Source: Buddleja alternifolia
Lineage: Eukaryota > Streptophyta > Magnoliopsida > Lamiales > Scrophulariaceae
Reading direction: 5' to 3'
Assembly: GCA_019426215.1 (NCBI GenBank)
Contig: CM033397.1
Coordinates: 31,622,480 to 31,686,479, forward strand
Length of the DNA stretch: 64,000 nucleotides
Part shown: positions 12,570-26,800 of the stretch, in pieces
How positions within the stretch are numbered: position 1 is the stretch's first letter
Layout: every line of letters starts with the position of its first letter
Made by a program: the position numbers and the translations under genes
Notes under the pieces: model-generated
Told to the model about the DNA's origin: nothing
Seen by the model: the letters and a program-made list of their open reading frames with translations, nothing else
Database searches by the model: none

Positions 12570-12802
12570 TATTAAGAATATTATAATAATATATTAAATA
12601 TAAAGTTTGTGTATTAGTCGTTAGGGATAAATTAGTGATTTTCCCCTTTTTTTCCCAATTAGTATATAAGGGTTTGGTTTCCCAATTGTAAACCATTCTG
12701 TATTCTTCTTCCTCAAGATTAATTCAATGAAAATATTTTTCTCTCTTCAGAATTTGTTTCCTGTTTTCAATTCTTGTCAATGGAGATTTCTATATTTTAA
12801 CA
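12570..12802 (+). mobile_element. 3' LTR of the truncated copia element
   Basis: It begins just after the polypurine tract and ends TATATTTTAACA. It contains a TATATAAGG box at 12663-12671 and an AATTCAATGAAAATA segment suited to polyadenylation. Its 5' partner is absent, so the boundaries rest on the tract and the CA end. Confidence 0.7.
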
Positions 12803-12818
12803 CGGCCTATATTAGTTA

Positions 12819-13421
12819 GCAAAAATTATTAAAACCCTCCTAAGATAATTTTAGTATCCAAAAAATCTATGAAAATATTTTTCAATCCAGAAAACATATT
12901 ACACCAACTTTTCATTCCAAAAACTCCAACATTTATGGTTAATAAATTTATGGACTTAATCTCCCTTAGCCCTCTAAATTAAAATTAATCAATTGTAGTT
13001 TAGTATAGAAACTTGTTTATTTAGAACTTTTATATTGATTACTAATTATGATTTTAATATGAAATTTTTAGGTTTTTAAATCTTTTTAAAAGTTTTAAAA
13101 ACTGTTTTTTAGATAATTACCATATTAAAATAAAAAGTGAATTAAATTAAAATATTTAACATTGAAAAATAAAATCCGTATTATACGATTTATCAGTTTA
13201 AAATTTAAAATAAAGTAATTTCGATAGAAAAAATTCATTGATCAATTCTTCACTTAATAAAAAAAGGTTGATTTAGTTCAAAAGGTTGTTAATTCTAATT
13301 TTTGGATTTTTTGGAATGAAAAGTTATAGAATGAGATTTTTAAATTGAAAAATATTTTGATGGGTTTCTGAATACAAAAATTTATTTTAGGGGGGGGAGG
13401 GGGTTTAGTATTTTTTTTCCC
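12819..13421. mobile_element. Mutator-like foldback element
   Basis: The left end is GCAAAAATTATTAAAACCC and the inverted right end is GGGAAAAAAAATACTAAACC. The flanking 9-mers are TATTAGTTA (12810-12818) and TAATAGTTA (13422-13430), eight of nine matching. The arms share ATATTTTTCAAT and ACTTTTCATTCCAAAAA. AT-rich inside, no coding sequence. It sits 16 bases after the copia LTR. Confidence 0.7.
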
Positions 13422-13430
13422 TAATAGTTA

Positions 13431-14780
13431 TTACATTTTTCACTAAGTAAATCATTATATTAAAAACCCAACGTAACGAAATCACAAAAGGCCAAACCAT
13501 CAAGGTTGGCTGGAGTTCGACAACATAGAATCAATACAGCTCAAATCAATACAACCAATAAAGTTTGAATGAAACGCCCAATATGCGAAATCTTCCAACT
13601 CGACCATTTACGGAGGAACGGTTTAAGTTGCTGGACAAGGCTAACTCAATGCAACATAGATGATTCAAGAGGACCTAGTATCATCCTAACGACATGAATT
13701 GAGTCACTTTTAAAAATAGCATTACAAATCGTCAAGACATCATACGCTCGAAGAGCATGATCAAGGCACTGTCGATCTAGGAACACCGATATTCACGGCA
13801 TTAATTATGTGGAGTTCATATGAGACTGATCCACGAAGTGAAAAGCATAAATGTCCTAAAACTTCCTTAATCTAGGACCTCTTAAGTATATTCCGGAATC
13901 AATAGTCTTTGCTTTATTGTTTTATAAGAACAAATGGGGCATTTATGTCCTTGAAGTCCACAATTTTAATACAACCATTGAAATGGGCAGACATTGACGG
14001 GCAAGGCAGCCGCCACAAATGCAGGACGATAGCTCAAAATGGCATTGGTAACCAAACAGGATATTTTAATGCATAGTTCGTTCCCATCCCTTATTATAAA
14101 ATAAGGATGAGCTACACGTATTCACTTAGTGAAATTTTCTAATAATGGAATAAGAAACCGTCTATTATGTGTTTCTCATATGTGTCATGCAATAGAAGAT
14201 ACATTAAAAAGCAATAGTATTGAAAACAACCATAAAAAATGAGACTTGTGCAACGTATAAGGTTGTCAAGGGGCAACAAAGTGTATATGACCCCCAAAAG
14301 TTTAGTTATCTCAAAGTAAATAATAACGATATGTAATAATGTATTTAAACAGATGCAAGTCACACATGACAACTTTCGCGAAATTCAACTAATTACGTAT
14401 AAGTAATATACTTTGTATTTTATGATTAATCACTCTTTTCTAAATAACGACCAATCTAATAAATATAATTTGTTGTTAGTCATAATTAATTTGAATTGGA
14501 TCCAACATATTTCGTGTTATAATTTCCCTTAAAATTAAAGTAAGTCTTTCTTGCACTTTATCCACCTCTTTTTATCACTCACATAATTAACTTGAAACGG
14601 ATTAGGGAAAAAATTATGTTAGATCAAATTTAAAGACCTTAGCATCTATCTATCACAGAGTAAGATGTATTACGTGTGGTTTCTATATAATATACATTCA
14701 GATAATTGAATTCGATCTGATATAAAATGACGGAATGAATCAAATATATTTCTTGTTAAAATTTCCTTTCTTCCTCAAGA
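13431..14780. other. Intergenic region upstream of GGPPS
   Basis: AT-rich, unique-looking sequence without a convincing gene, transposon end or inverted repeat. The last 250 bases before the GGPPS start are pyrimidine-rich and probably hold promoter and 5' leader, but I cannot place the start site. Confidence 0.5.
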
Positions 14781-15040
14781 CTTTTTGAGTCTTTTGGAAG
14801 TACAAGACAGTAGTAGCATGATTGGATCTCCTCATCCAAAACCCTATCCCCTTTCCCACTTTCTTCATCGTATCTTCCCCATGTTTTCTCCTTGTCTTTT
14901 TTATACTCATCCCATGTGTGTCCATCTTTCAACCCTACAATCCAAATCTCTACTTATATTCAGAAAAAGTGCTTTTCCCAAAATTCATTTCCGGATAATA
15001 TTTCAATCTCTATTTTTGAGCTTAATTCAATAACAACAAG

Positions 15041-16569
<1,529 letters not shown>

Positions 16570-16800
16570 AAAGTTGTTTTGAGAATTTGATGTTGTTGTA
16601 ATAGATTCTTCGATGGTATTAGTTTGTAGACATATGGAGTTAGTATTCTTGACTTAGTTTGTATGATTGGGCTAAGTTTTGGGTATAATCACAGTTACAA
16701 TCGTCATGGTTTTGATGTAATAATCAGAATAACTTTACTTGAGATCTATTTTCACATTCTATATTAAAGTGTTTGGTTGTTCCGTGAAGAGATAAAATAC
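16570..16800 (+). other. GGPPS 3' flank, probably 3' UTR
   Basis: AT-rich sequence after the stop codon, with several T-rich and ATATTAAAG-like stretches that could direct polyadenylation. The exact site cannot be read. Confidence 0.45.
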
Positions 16801-16964
16801 AACAGAGTGTGATAAATCATAAATCACTAAGCCCAACGGTTGTTTCATCTTTCCGCTTACATAATTTATTAAACCGATCACTTAAGAATAATGATAATTT
16901 ATTTTCAGGCAATATTGCAGCAGTTTCACCCAGAATAGAAAAAGGTTACAAAATAAAACAGAAA

Positions 16965-17036
16965 CGCCGTTGCCGGGGATCGAACCCGGGTCACCCGCGT
17001 GACAGGCGGGAATACTTACCACTATACTACAACGAC
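16965..17036 (-). tRNA. trnD-GUC: tRNA-Asp (GTC)
   Basis: 72 nucleotides on the minus strand. The acceptor arms GTCGTTG and CAACGGC pair (one G-T wobble). The D-arm contains AGTGGTAAG. The anticodon stem-loop CCCGCCTGTCACGCGGG carries GTC (plus-strand 17001-17003). The T-arm has GGTTCGATCC. There is no intron and no encoded CCA, as expected for a nuclear gene. A T-rich stretch downstream on the minus strand can end pol III transcription. Its 3' end is the primer for the Athila element at 3599-9410. Confidence 0.97.
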
Positions 17037-17149
17037 TTGGGTGGTAATCTTGAACAATTGAAAGTTATTGAAGGATTAATTATATGTGGCCTTTTTTCAA
17101 GATTTGTGTCAGATGTTTGGTCCTTCGTAGAGTTATCTTATTCATAGAA

Positions 17150-17705
17150 ATAGGTGAGGAAATCATTCCTTTTTTCAATTTTTTTTTAATTCACGGTACA
17201 CTTTTTATATTTTATTAAATCTTAAGGCCGACGGCATGCTTCACACTCGTCTCTTCCTTTGACCTGATGTATATTTTCGTAATTGTAATACCGACTCACC
17301 TCAACCCCATTAACAAGCACTTATGAATCTTTTTTCGGTTTACACCCCTTATGTCAAGTTTTAGATCGAACTAATCCATTGACACAAATGGTTCATGAGA
17401 GAAAATTGAGTTTTTTAGGTATTGGAGGACTAACAGGGCGAACGGCTAGTTTTCAGATACGAGATATTCATCCTAGTCATTATGGTCATATTTGCCCAAT
17501 TGACACATCTGAGGAAATCAATGTTTGACTAAGTATGTCAAGTTTGATATTCTAAGTTCAAGGTGTCAAGCGAACCAGATCAAAATCCAAGGTCAGCCTT
17601 AGCCTGGACATAATGATTACTATAAATATTATATGATATATTTTATATATTATACACATGTAATATATTTAAATCTAACAAGAATATAATGAAACAAAAA
17701 AAACA
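17150..17705. other. Intergenic, no feature seen
   Basis: AT-rich sequence without recognised genes, repeats or transposon ends. Confidence 0.5.
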
Positions 17706-17740
<35 letters not shown>

Positions 17741-17741
17741 G
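17706..17741. repeat. (TA)n(TG)n microsatellite
   Basis: About nine TA units followed by about nine TG units. Confidence 0.9.
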
Positions 17742-17871
17742 ATTTTTTGCTGGGGCATTCCACATTTTGCTCAATTAAGCAAAAAACAATAAAATCCAAG
17801 GTTCCACAAATTGTGGACTGTTTGATTTGGTGGTCAACAATAAAAATGTACATACATATACATATAAGAAA

Positions 17872-18061
17872 CTAATGGGGGATGGTTCGAGTGGTAAGCA
17901 GCTCGATTCCGCTTAAGCAAGGCCTTGGGTTTGAGACCTTGTGAATGCAGAAAACTTCCGTTGGGAGACTCACCCACCAATGTCAGGTGTGGGACGCTAG
18001 TCGAATCCGGATGTAGTCGGGGCAAAGATCCGATGAACCGAGTGGGCAACCAACCAAAAAA
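17872..18061 (+). mobile_element. tRNA-derived SINE, full length
   Basis: Box A-like GGTTCGAGTGGTAAGCAG and box B-like GGTTTGAGACC lie in the first 70 bases, as in a pol III promoter derived from a tRNA. A short A-rich 3' end follows. The 16-base direct repeat ATATACATATAAGAAA flanks it (17856-17871 and 18062-18077), the long duplication expected from LINE-mediated insertion. Confidence 0.88.
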
Positions 18062-18077
18062 ATATACATATAAGAAA

Positions 18078-20837
18078 AGAAATGGCCCAATCTACTAAGC
18101 ATGGTCCTGGATTTAGTCCTCTTAGCTTGACACTTGATGCACACCCAGTATAATATTACTTGGGCTGTGCTAGTGGGCGGTCCCCGCATTGGATATTCAT
18201 CCCAAGCCCAGATAGAACCCCACTCAGAACAACTTTTAGTTGACAACTTGGTTCTAAGCTTGGGTCAAAGTTCACTTATACTTTATCAAAGCATATACAA
18301 CGTTTTGTCCTTTTAAGCATGGGATGTGTATGATGCATTTTAAGTTGTGAACCTCCCACTATTTTGGCAGTGTTTAAAATTCAAGATTAGAGCATAGATT
18401 GTGTTATATACTAAGTTGTAATAGAGCTAGTTTCAATGTTTAAGCTGAAAATTTTATCATGCCTCATAGAAAGATTTGTCAATTTTTGTTTTGGAGTATG
18501 ATAAAAATGATGTATCATTTTATATTTCACTTCACATATGCACGTTAAATATATAAAATGTATGCCAATTTATACTATTGAATTATTTTTTTTACACAGA
18601 TGTGTAGGTAATATATGTAAAATGAGAGATGGTGATTGAGCTAGAGTACACTATGATTAAATATTTGAGTTCATTTTCTCGAGTCGAGCCGGGCCAAGCA
18701 AAGACTTATGTGTTCAATGTAAGTTTAAGTCATCTTGATTGATTTGTGTGTTAATTTGGTTGAATTATTACCATACTAGATGGCAAGATATGTCTCAGGC
18801 CTAGACAATCGATGATAATTATGATTTCTTTTATTCTATCGAGAACAATTATAAAATTCTTATTTGAAACAAATTTAGGAGCATCGAATATTATTTTTTC
18901 CTTGGGATTGTTTCTAACATGAGTGTCGGATGAGACATGCGTGGGAGGTCCTCGGACTCACCATAGTCCGCGCATGTAAGTATATACATGTGACTCCCAT
19001 GTGGACAAATATGTGGGAAAAGGTAAAAATAACCTTGGACTTGAGGACTTGGGATCTCCTCAAATGATCCGTATCTAAGGGTCATCACTGAAGAAGTTCT
19101 CGACGCGCCTTCTGACACTCTCTTGTTTTGTAGGACTAAAGAATTTACAGAAAAATTCACGATGAAAATTTTAAATATTTATAATTCAAATTTATCCAAA
19201 ATATACACATATAGTACATCTATAAGATAAATTACGAAAACAAACTCAAACTACATTTTACAACAATCTAAATTGATGACATGAGAAGAAAGATGATTGA
19301 AAAGATGTGTGACAACTTTCAATTTCATGCAGTGGGAGTAATAAAGCTAAGATATATCATATAAATAATCATGTTTTATTATTGTAAACCATCATATAGA
19401 AACTAGCACACAAATATTAGTGCTCATTTAAAAGTTAATGTGAATTATTATAGTATGAAATATTAATCTTCTTCATTTTGTCTTTTGTCACTATCAAATT
19501 GCTTTATAATAATATGATTCTTTCGGAAAAGACCCACCTCATTTTCAACATTGTCATCATTGCACATGTTATGTGAACATGCCTTGCTTTTCCCCATCAC
19601 TTTTTCATATCCTAATCCAACGGATAGAAACAAGTGTCCGCCGAAAAGATCGCGCGGCTGAAATTGAGTGCAGTCTTGATCCTACGGTCCATGATGCTGT
19701 TCCTTGTGGCGGGAAAATCCTTCTTTCCTTGGAGGGAACTTTGGATATTCTTTTATAAGATTATTTTATCTTATTTATCAAAGATAACACAAACATTTAA
19801 TTAATATATGAAAATTTTAGAATGCTCTTGATTTGGACGCACCCAAATGTATTCCACAAAATAAGTAATTAATCATATGACAAATATAATCCACTCACAT
19901 TATAAAATATATTTCGATGTGACAGAATAGGGAGGGAACTAAAATTTCCCGCCTCATGCAATATTCAAGTGACATTGTAAAATGTTAGAATAAGAATTTG
20001 GTGTTGATATTCAAGTGGCATTGTAATATGCTAGAATAAGAATTTGGTGTTGTGCAATTTGACGAAGCATTAATGCACTTGATTGACATAGGGATGGATT
20101 AAAGTGTAATTCTTAAAAAGTCTTGGACTTAGAATTGAAAAATCTAGAATTTCATTTGTGATCAATTTTTTGAATAAATTGAACATCATTTTTGTCTGAT
20201 AAAATTTAAAATTCAACTCAATTAGTAAATTATAATAAATTACGTGGAGAAAAAAAATTAGACTGCGAAGCTCAAGTTGTATTTCCACTCACTTAAAGTT
20301 TGTATAAATTCAAATTGATTAATATTCAATTAAAGCTTAAACACAGACTTTAAAACTAACCTGATAAAATTATTTATATTAATTTGCATAATATTTTATC
20401 CGACTCGAATTAATCCGTTTATAACCTTAGACGCATAGAAAAACAACTACAACCATTACTAATATAAAGTAAAGTCCATTCGTTTTCACTATAAATTAAA
20501 AATTATTGTGGGTACCTGACATTTCTAATGTGAATGAGCAAAAGAATAATGGACATACAAATTAAAAAAGAAATATAGATACAGAAGATTTGTAGTTATA
20601 ATTAGCGGGACACGTAGCCCCATGTCGGATAAGACAACACCGACGGAGTTAGAGAAGCTGGTTGGTACAGTGGGTCCCACTATGACCTTCTGGCTTCCGT
20701 TACGGTTTTACGAGGAACGCATTTCTTTCCTTACTTCCCCCACCCGACTTTTTTGTTAATTTACTAAAACACCCTTGTCATTCTTATGTTCCTCTTCATT
20801 TGCCAGGTTCACCTTTTAGGTAAACAGATCATTTTTC
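18078..20837. other. Intergenic, no gene recognised
   Basis: AT-rich sequence with scattered short frames that show no family resemblance. A duplicated phrase, GAATTTGGTGTTG preceded by CTAGAATAA or TTAGAATAA, occurs near 19985 and 20035. The segment 18900-19160 is less AT-rich and may be old transposon sequence, but I cannot classify it. Confidence 0.4.
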
Positions 20838-20847
20838 AGAATAGAAC

Positions 20848-20964
20848 TTAAAATGCTTTATTGGGAGAGTTAAAACTCATTTCGATAATCTCTATGTTTT
20901 GAAGAGATTAGTTTTCGACGTTCAATTAGATAAAACCCTTATTATAAACAAACAAACAAAAAAA
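20848..20964 (+). mobile_element. 5'-truncated SINE
   Basis: It matches the 3' half of the SINE at 44081-44269 (TTGGGAGAG..AACTCA..GATCTCTA-like phrases) and lacks the box A/B head. The direct repeat AGAATAGAAC flanks it (20838-20847 and 20965-20974). This is the usual outcome of incomplete reverse transcription. Confidence 0.8.
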
Positions 20965-20974
20965 AGAATAGAAC

Positions 20975-21700
20975 ATATTAAAAATAAAAAATTGGACATG
21001 ATACAACTCTAATAGTTATTTTTTTTTGGTAAACTCTAATAGTTGTTATTGAGAATACTTTTCTATTGAAAAATTTCGGCTAATTTGATATTTATATATA
21101 GTATAATTTACAAGCATATGTTGAAGCTAAGATTGACCAATTAAAATCTATTATATAGAGTTTTACTAAAATAAAATGTAACAAATAAAAGTCACTTCGC
21201 ATATCCTAAGATTATTTGAAGTTAACAAAAAATTAATGTTACGTTTGAATTTATTGATTTCGATTTGAGGAATATATTTAGATGATTGAATTCAATGACT
21301 CTAAACTAGAATCATCTGAAATCTATTATAATGATTGAAAAAATTGTTCAAATGAATTCCAAAAATTTGAAATCTTCTATAATTTGAAATCATTCAAACA
21401 AACTCAATATGTTGGTTGATGAATTTAAAATTTATGCCTTTTAGTTTTCCAATCCAAACACTAATGTTAACTGGAGTTCTACTATGAGATACATAATAAT
21501 CACATGTTCATATATTAATTATCATACATGGAAAAGGTATAATGTTATAACTAGACATTACACCCTGGCCAAGAAAAAAATTATACATAGCCCACTGACT
21601 ACAAAAGCATCAAAAAATAAGAATGAGCCCAATAAATCCACTATTTATATAACTTTATTCATAAAGTGATAACTATAACTACAATATACACACTATGAAA
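20975..21700. other. Intergenic, no feature seen
   Basis: AT-rich; one stretch (21240-21420) has repeated AAATC(T)..ATTTGAAAT phrases of MITE-like appearance but no clear termini. Confidence 0.4.
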
Positions 21701-21704
21701 CACT

Positions 21705-22870
21705 TGTTTTTTTTGAAAAATTCAATTTCATTAAAATAAAAGGTAAAACCTTACATCTTACAAAGACGTCCTTTGAAGAGCCAAAATTGAAAAAACAAAA
21801 AAAGTAGTGACCAAAAGCCTAAACCAGACCAAAAAGAAGATAAAAACCTAAGTCACAATCCAAACCCCCCAAACACACTGTCCACGCCCGCGAGAATGGT
21901 AAGGTCACCATACCCGCGAGCACCAAAAGCCGCACCTGTGGGCATGGGCATCATACAGCCCCACGCCCATGGGCACTAAAACCACGCATGCTGGCGTGGG
22001 CGTGCTGTATGTTCAAAAGTCGACAACCGCAAACATTTTGCTCTATTGTCTTTTGAAACCATGCTATCCTCTAACTTCGGCGCAAGACCACGTACAAACC
22101 GCCATGGGGTCATTTAACTACATTATCTAGGGCGGATTTACTTATATTGTGGAGTGTCATTATCATAATCAAGAATATCCACAACTAAACTCGCAAAAGT
22201 ATTCTATAGAAATATTGTCTCTTCTTCAATCTTTCCATACTCAGCCCGCTCAAGTGTAGTAGGACTACTTTTTTTGGTATTAATCTCATCATCTCTTTGG
22301 GCATCCCATCGACGAGTGTCCATTTTCCATTCATTGTCTACCGTATTTTTCTTGTCCATTGCAGCTTTCACATCCGTCTTGTTCAGCACATAAATATGTA
22401 TAGAGGATTATTCTACTTTGTTGGCCACCGGGCATCGTTGTGACACGTGGCCAAAGGAGTTGCAATTCTTACATGTCAAAGGCTTCCATTCATATTCAAT
22501 GTCAATCTTACACGTACCATTATAATCACCACTGGCCGAAGGCAACAATATGAGAATGTGATTTGGAAATCAGCATTTACGTTCATATTAACACATACCC
22601 GAGCATAATCAATCCTTTTCATGGATAAAGTAAAAGGATCTGGGTAGAGTGGTCTACCCACTGCACTCGCAACAGTACTCAAACTCTCCAAAGTCCAATA
22701 TTCAGCCGGAAGATGTCGTAATTTAACCCAGATAGGTACATCTTTGTGTACCTTTTTTTCAACTGTCATACCATCTCACCATTTTTCAAGAAAGAGAGTA
22801 TTAAACAACCATGGTCCTCCTTCGAGCACATCAAGCATTAGTTTGAGGATTCAAATTTGAAGAAATAAAA
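21705..22870 (-). pseudogene. L1-type LINE remnant: ORF1 piece and 3' tail
   Basis: On the minus strand, 22390-22870 encodes an L1 ORF1 (DUF4283-type) fragment. It contains GGPWLFNTLFLEKW, a stop codon, then WVKLRHLPAEYWTLES. It ends in a zinc knuckle CKNCNSFGHVSQRC (CX2CX4HX4C) near 22430-22475. ORF2, which should follow, is missing. Instead the sequence runs through an uninformative stretch into a tail like those of plant LINEs (TTTGTAAGATGTAAGG) and an A-run (T-run on the plus strand at 21707). The ORF1 product would be an RNA-binding protein; this copy is dead. Confidence 0.75.
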
Positions 22871-23018
22871 CCGAGTATTTGTAGCCCTAACATCAATTAA
22901 GCCCTTCCATATAAAATGTACATAATTCTTAACACTTTCTTTATGCATTTCTCATTTCCTTGAAGTTCCCTTGAAGTTTATGTTTTTCTTCCAAGGTCGT
23001 ATATATTTAACTAGAGAT

Positions 23019-23718
23019 TACACATGTCAATGGGATAGGATTATATAGGTACCCGACCTTATGGATGGGTTCGGGTTAGCTAAATAGGTTATGGGGCGGG
23101 TTATTAATTTTAAAAATTTAACCCGCTCGGGTTCAGGGCTGGTAGCAGGTTTAGTATAACCCGTCTCGTCAATATTATTATTAGTTTTTTATTATATTTT
23201 TTTAGAATAACTTAATATTTTAATTTAAAAATTGGGAACCAAAGTCCAAATCATCAAGCATAAACCTTCTCTTTTTCTTCCAAATGACATATTAATATGG
23301 ATGTTAAATTAGAACTTATGGATGTGATCTGATTATTATTTATGTGTAATTTTTTCATGATGTTTGTATATGTCGTTTCTTTATTAGTTTTTCGATTATA
23401 TGAATCTTAATTTGATTATTATTATTACTTATGTCAAATTTTAGTATGTTGTTTAAGTAGATTTTAGCGGACAATTGGCTTCAACAGATTGAACTAAGCT
23501 TCACTAGGTTTGAATTCGGGGGGTCATTGCTGGTTGGGGCCGGTTGCGGGGTGAATTACTGAATTTTCAATACTCAAAATCTCAAACGGGTTTAACGAGC
23601 TAACCTAACTCCGACGAGTATTTGACGAGGCTAGGGTGGTTTCAAATTTAGTAAAGTAAAAGGAACGGGTTTTGGGTTTTGCTAAATCCACTTCAAACCC
23701 GCCACATTTTCATCCCTA
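23019..23718. mobile_element. hAT-type non-autonomous element
   Basis: The left end TACACATGTCAATGGGATAG and the inverted right end TAGGGATGAAAATGTGGCGG are imperfect terminal repeats. The 8-base target duplication CTAGAGAT flanks it (23011-23018 and 23719-23726). Inside are repeated GGGTTCGGGTT and AACCCG phrases. No transposase. Confidence 0.78.
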
Positions 23719-24074
23719 CTAGAGATGTAGGCAACTAATGAACTATGTAATGGACCATTCTTGTGCAAGTTTAAATCCAATAATTTGCCAACATTACATC
23801 ATTAGCATTTTAAGGAAGAAGATATCAACTTACCCCAGAGACAATTTTTGGCAGCATTGTGTGTTGATTTTTATTTTTGCTTGGCTCGTTGAAAGTGAAT
23901 CTAGTAGTTATATCTTCTTCTCGTTATTATTCATTTTTCTTTTCTAAATGTCTGAAATGAACTAATTGGAATAACTAAACAAAAAAAATCATATTGATGA
24001 AAGCCAGAAGTAAATGAACAAACGCAAATCATCATGTTTGAAGCTTTAGATAGAAGTAAGTATTGAAAACTATT

Positions 24075-24234
24075 ATACATATAGTATATTGTATTTTTGG
24101 TAGTTTGTTTTATTTTAGGACTCCAGTTTTGGAGTCTCTTTAGGGTTTGGCTTTGTTGTATATATGTATTGCCTCTTGTACTCTTTATTTCACAATAATG
24201 AAGGAAAATCTTTCCCCGATTTTACGTTTCTTCA
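24075..24234 (+). mobile_element. 5' LTR of copia element, start uncertain
   Basis: The sequence ends TTTCTTCA directly before a copia primer binding site. Upstream, 23996-24075 matches the locus at 35562-36440, so the LTR probably begins near 24075. No 3' partner is in the window. Confidence 0.5.
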
Positions 24235-24246
24235 TGGTATCAGAGC
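24235..24246 (+). promoter_or_regulatory. Primer binding site, initiator tRNA-Met
   Basis: TGGTATCAGAGC, the standard primer site of plant copia elements. Confidence 0.85.
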
Positions 24247-24345
24247 AGGTAGGAAATACAAAATCCCAAACCCTCTTTCACAGCTGCCGTCATCACCAAA
24301 ACCGAATCCCCTCCCCATACTATGGAAGAAAAATGAACAATAGAT

Positions 24346-25735
24346 ATGGCTTCTCCGTTTTATTTATCTCCGTCCGGTAAATCGAGAGCGATGATTACAA
24401 CCTGCATGTTGACTGGTGATAATTTTGACATGTGGGAAAAGGCCATGGTGAATGAATTGGGAGCAAAGAACAAATTAGGGTTCATCGACGGGACCCTGAA
24501 AAAATCTAAAGATGACGCTGCTGAGGCGAATAGCTGGATAACATGCAATTTGATGTTGATTTCATGGATCTTTAACTCCATTATTAAATCGATCCAGCCG
24601 AGTATAGCTTACGAGGAGACTGCGAAAGCTATTTGGGATGAATTAAGAGATTGTTTCTCCGTTGGGAATGCTCCACATGTACACGAACTCAAAGGAGAGA
24701 TTGCATCACTCCGGCAACAGGGGACAACGATGATGGCATATTTCACAAAGTTGAAAGGTAGGTGGGATGAACTATGTAGTTATTCCAAAGTTCCTAAGTG
24801 TACATGTGAGGCATCGAAGGATTTTATTCAAGAACGTGAAGAGGAGAAATTACATCAATTTCTCATAGGATTAGACGATGCGGTTTTTGGGGCGATCCGA
24901 TCCCAGATACTTAACATGGTTCCACTATTGACAATCAATAAGGCTTACGCATTGATTACAAGAGAAGAACGACATAAATCAATTGTGTGTGGGCAAGAAG
25001 AGCGAATTGAGGCGGTCACCCTTGTCGTGCAATCCGCAAGGCTGAAACCGTCTTCTCCATTCGGCACAGCAAAACTGAGGGGCAATGGTGAAAATAAGTG
25101 CTCACACTGTAATTGAAATGGTCACGACCTTTCGCAGTGTTTCGAGGTTATAGGATATCCTACGTGGTGGAGAGGACGGCGTAATAAGGGACGCAATGAT
25201 AAAAATTGAGGTTCCGGACAGGTGAACTCGACTGCTACGCAACCTCAAGGACATGAAACTGCATACCATGCATCCGGTGGTCAATTTGAGAATAATGGTG
25301 GTATCCCCTGGTTTGTCGACTGATCAATTTCAAAAGTTATTGACGCTTCTTGAACGATACAATTCCGACAAGTTATCTGGTAATATTTTTAATTACCTTA
25401 TCTGGATTTTGGATAGTGGTGCGTCAAATCATATGATTGGGGACTCAAAACTCATGAGTGACTTTCAAGCCACTACATCGGTCCTGGTTATTCTACCCAA
25501 TGGGGTAAAGACACACGCCACCAAGAGGGGGCGTGTTATGCTCAATGAACACATAATATTGCGAGACGTCTTATATGTTCCTACTTTGATGTGTCGCTTG
25601 ATTTCTATACGTCAGTTGATATCTGATATAAATTGCCAAATCACCTTTGCTAACGAGTTGTGTATAATATAGGACCCCTCGAGGATGCCGATTGGACTAG
25701 GTAAGCTTCAAAAGAGTAGTGGTACATCAGATTGA
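24346..25735 (+). pseudogene. Ty1-copia gag and protease, 3'-truncated
   Basis: The gag frame is open from ATG 24346 to 25116. It has the features of plant copia capsid genes (ITTCMLTGDNFDMWEKAM near the start, KLKGRWDEL in the middle). The zinc knuckle CSHCN-stop-NGHDLSQC is broken by a stop at 25114. The protease near 25405 reads WILDSGASNHMIG with the DSGA active-site motif. Homology ends near 25705, well before integrase. A short copia integrase piece recurs inverted at about 26705-26800. Confidence 0.88.
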
Positions 25736-25799
25736 CGATCGTAGTCGGTTATTTTTTGGAACAATTGAGCATGTTATTTCAACCAAACTGTCTTACAAC

Positions 25800-26715
25800 T
25801 CCCACAGGCATACATGGGATGACCATTTACACACCTGCAACAAAAGAAACTATCTTCTATACATGATCAAACCTATATTGTATTGAGGCCCAAATCCTCT
25901 CTATCAAATGTCTATTTGTACTATAATTGCAGGTAAATATTCTTCTATTTCTTTCAATCCACACATGATAAACAATTGCTGCAAAAAGAACCCATTTTTT
26001 GCAACTTATTTCTAATTTTCCTTTGCGCACTTTGATACCCCATATCACATACTCAATCCACATGCATTTGTTAGTTGTTAAGCCCAATTTTAACCAACAC
26101 TGTTTCATAACATCTCTTGTGAAATCACATTAAAAAAATAAGTGATTCCTGTTTTCCTCTTTTCTAGCACAAAAGATACAACTCTGGTCTTCTATATTCT
26201 GCCACCTTGATAGTCGATCCCTTGTCTTGAGTCTATCCAAAATTGCTAACCATAATAACACTCTATGTCTCGCCACAGGCCCTTTGCCCCATACAAGATT
26301 GGCCCATTCAACTTCTTCATGATGCTCCACTACATGTTCATATGCCCTCTTGATGTTGAATTTTTCCTGCATCCATTTATTCCGGGCAACATCCACCGCA
26401 TCTAAAAATAATCCCCTAATGCCAATAAGCCTTTTCCATAACCAAGATGATGAAAGTTTAGCTTCTATATTCCACACAATACTTGTTTTTAGATAATAAG
26501 CATGCACCGACTTAATCCACAAAGAGTCCGATTTGGTAGCAATGTTCCAAATGTGTTTGAATATTGCTGCCACGTTCCATTGTCCGAGAGAGATGATCCC
26601 CAACCCTCCTTCTTTCTTTGGGATACACAGGTCTTTCCAACTTACACTGGCACTACATCTACCACTTACTCTTCCACTCCACAAAAATAGTCTAAAAATT
26701 CTATCAATCTGATGT
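25800..26715 (-). pseudogene. L1-type LINE ORF2, C-terminal fragment
   Basis: On the minus strand the last part of a reverse transcriptase gene is open for about 200 codons: IDRIFRLFLWSGRVSG, CIPKKEGGLGI, and KGPVARHRVLLWLAILDRL. A C-terminal zinc-binding region follows (CIFCARKEENRNHLFF, then after a frame break WVLFAAIVYHVWIERNRRIF). The endonuclease and the catalytic core of the reverse transcriptase are absent. The fragment sits against copia pieces on both sides. Confidence 0.85.
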
Positions 26716-26800
26716 ACCACTACCACTAGCTTCATGTTTCTCTTTAAGTAAGTAAGCCCAAACAGACCGACTACGATCGTCAACGATAGTCAAAAAATAA
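26716..26800 (-). pseudogene. Inverted copia integrase scrap
   Basis: The minus strand reads VDDRSRSVWAYLLKEKHEA, the copia integrase wording. It is opposite in orientation to the copia gene at 24346-25735 and is joined to the LINE fragment through shared bases around GTGGTACATCAGATTGA. Confidence 0.75.

Noticed and set aside
16809..17147. Plus-strand frame over the tRNA region
   Set aside because: It spans the antisense of tRNA-Asp and has no protein similarity.
17706..17741. TA/TG run considered as a promoter TATA region
   Set aside because: Simple microsatellite with no gene on either side in the right place.
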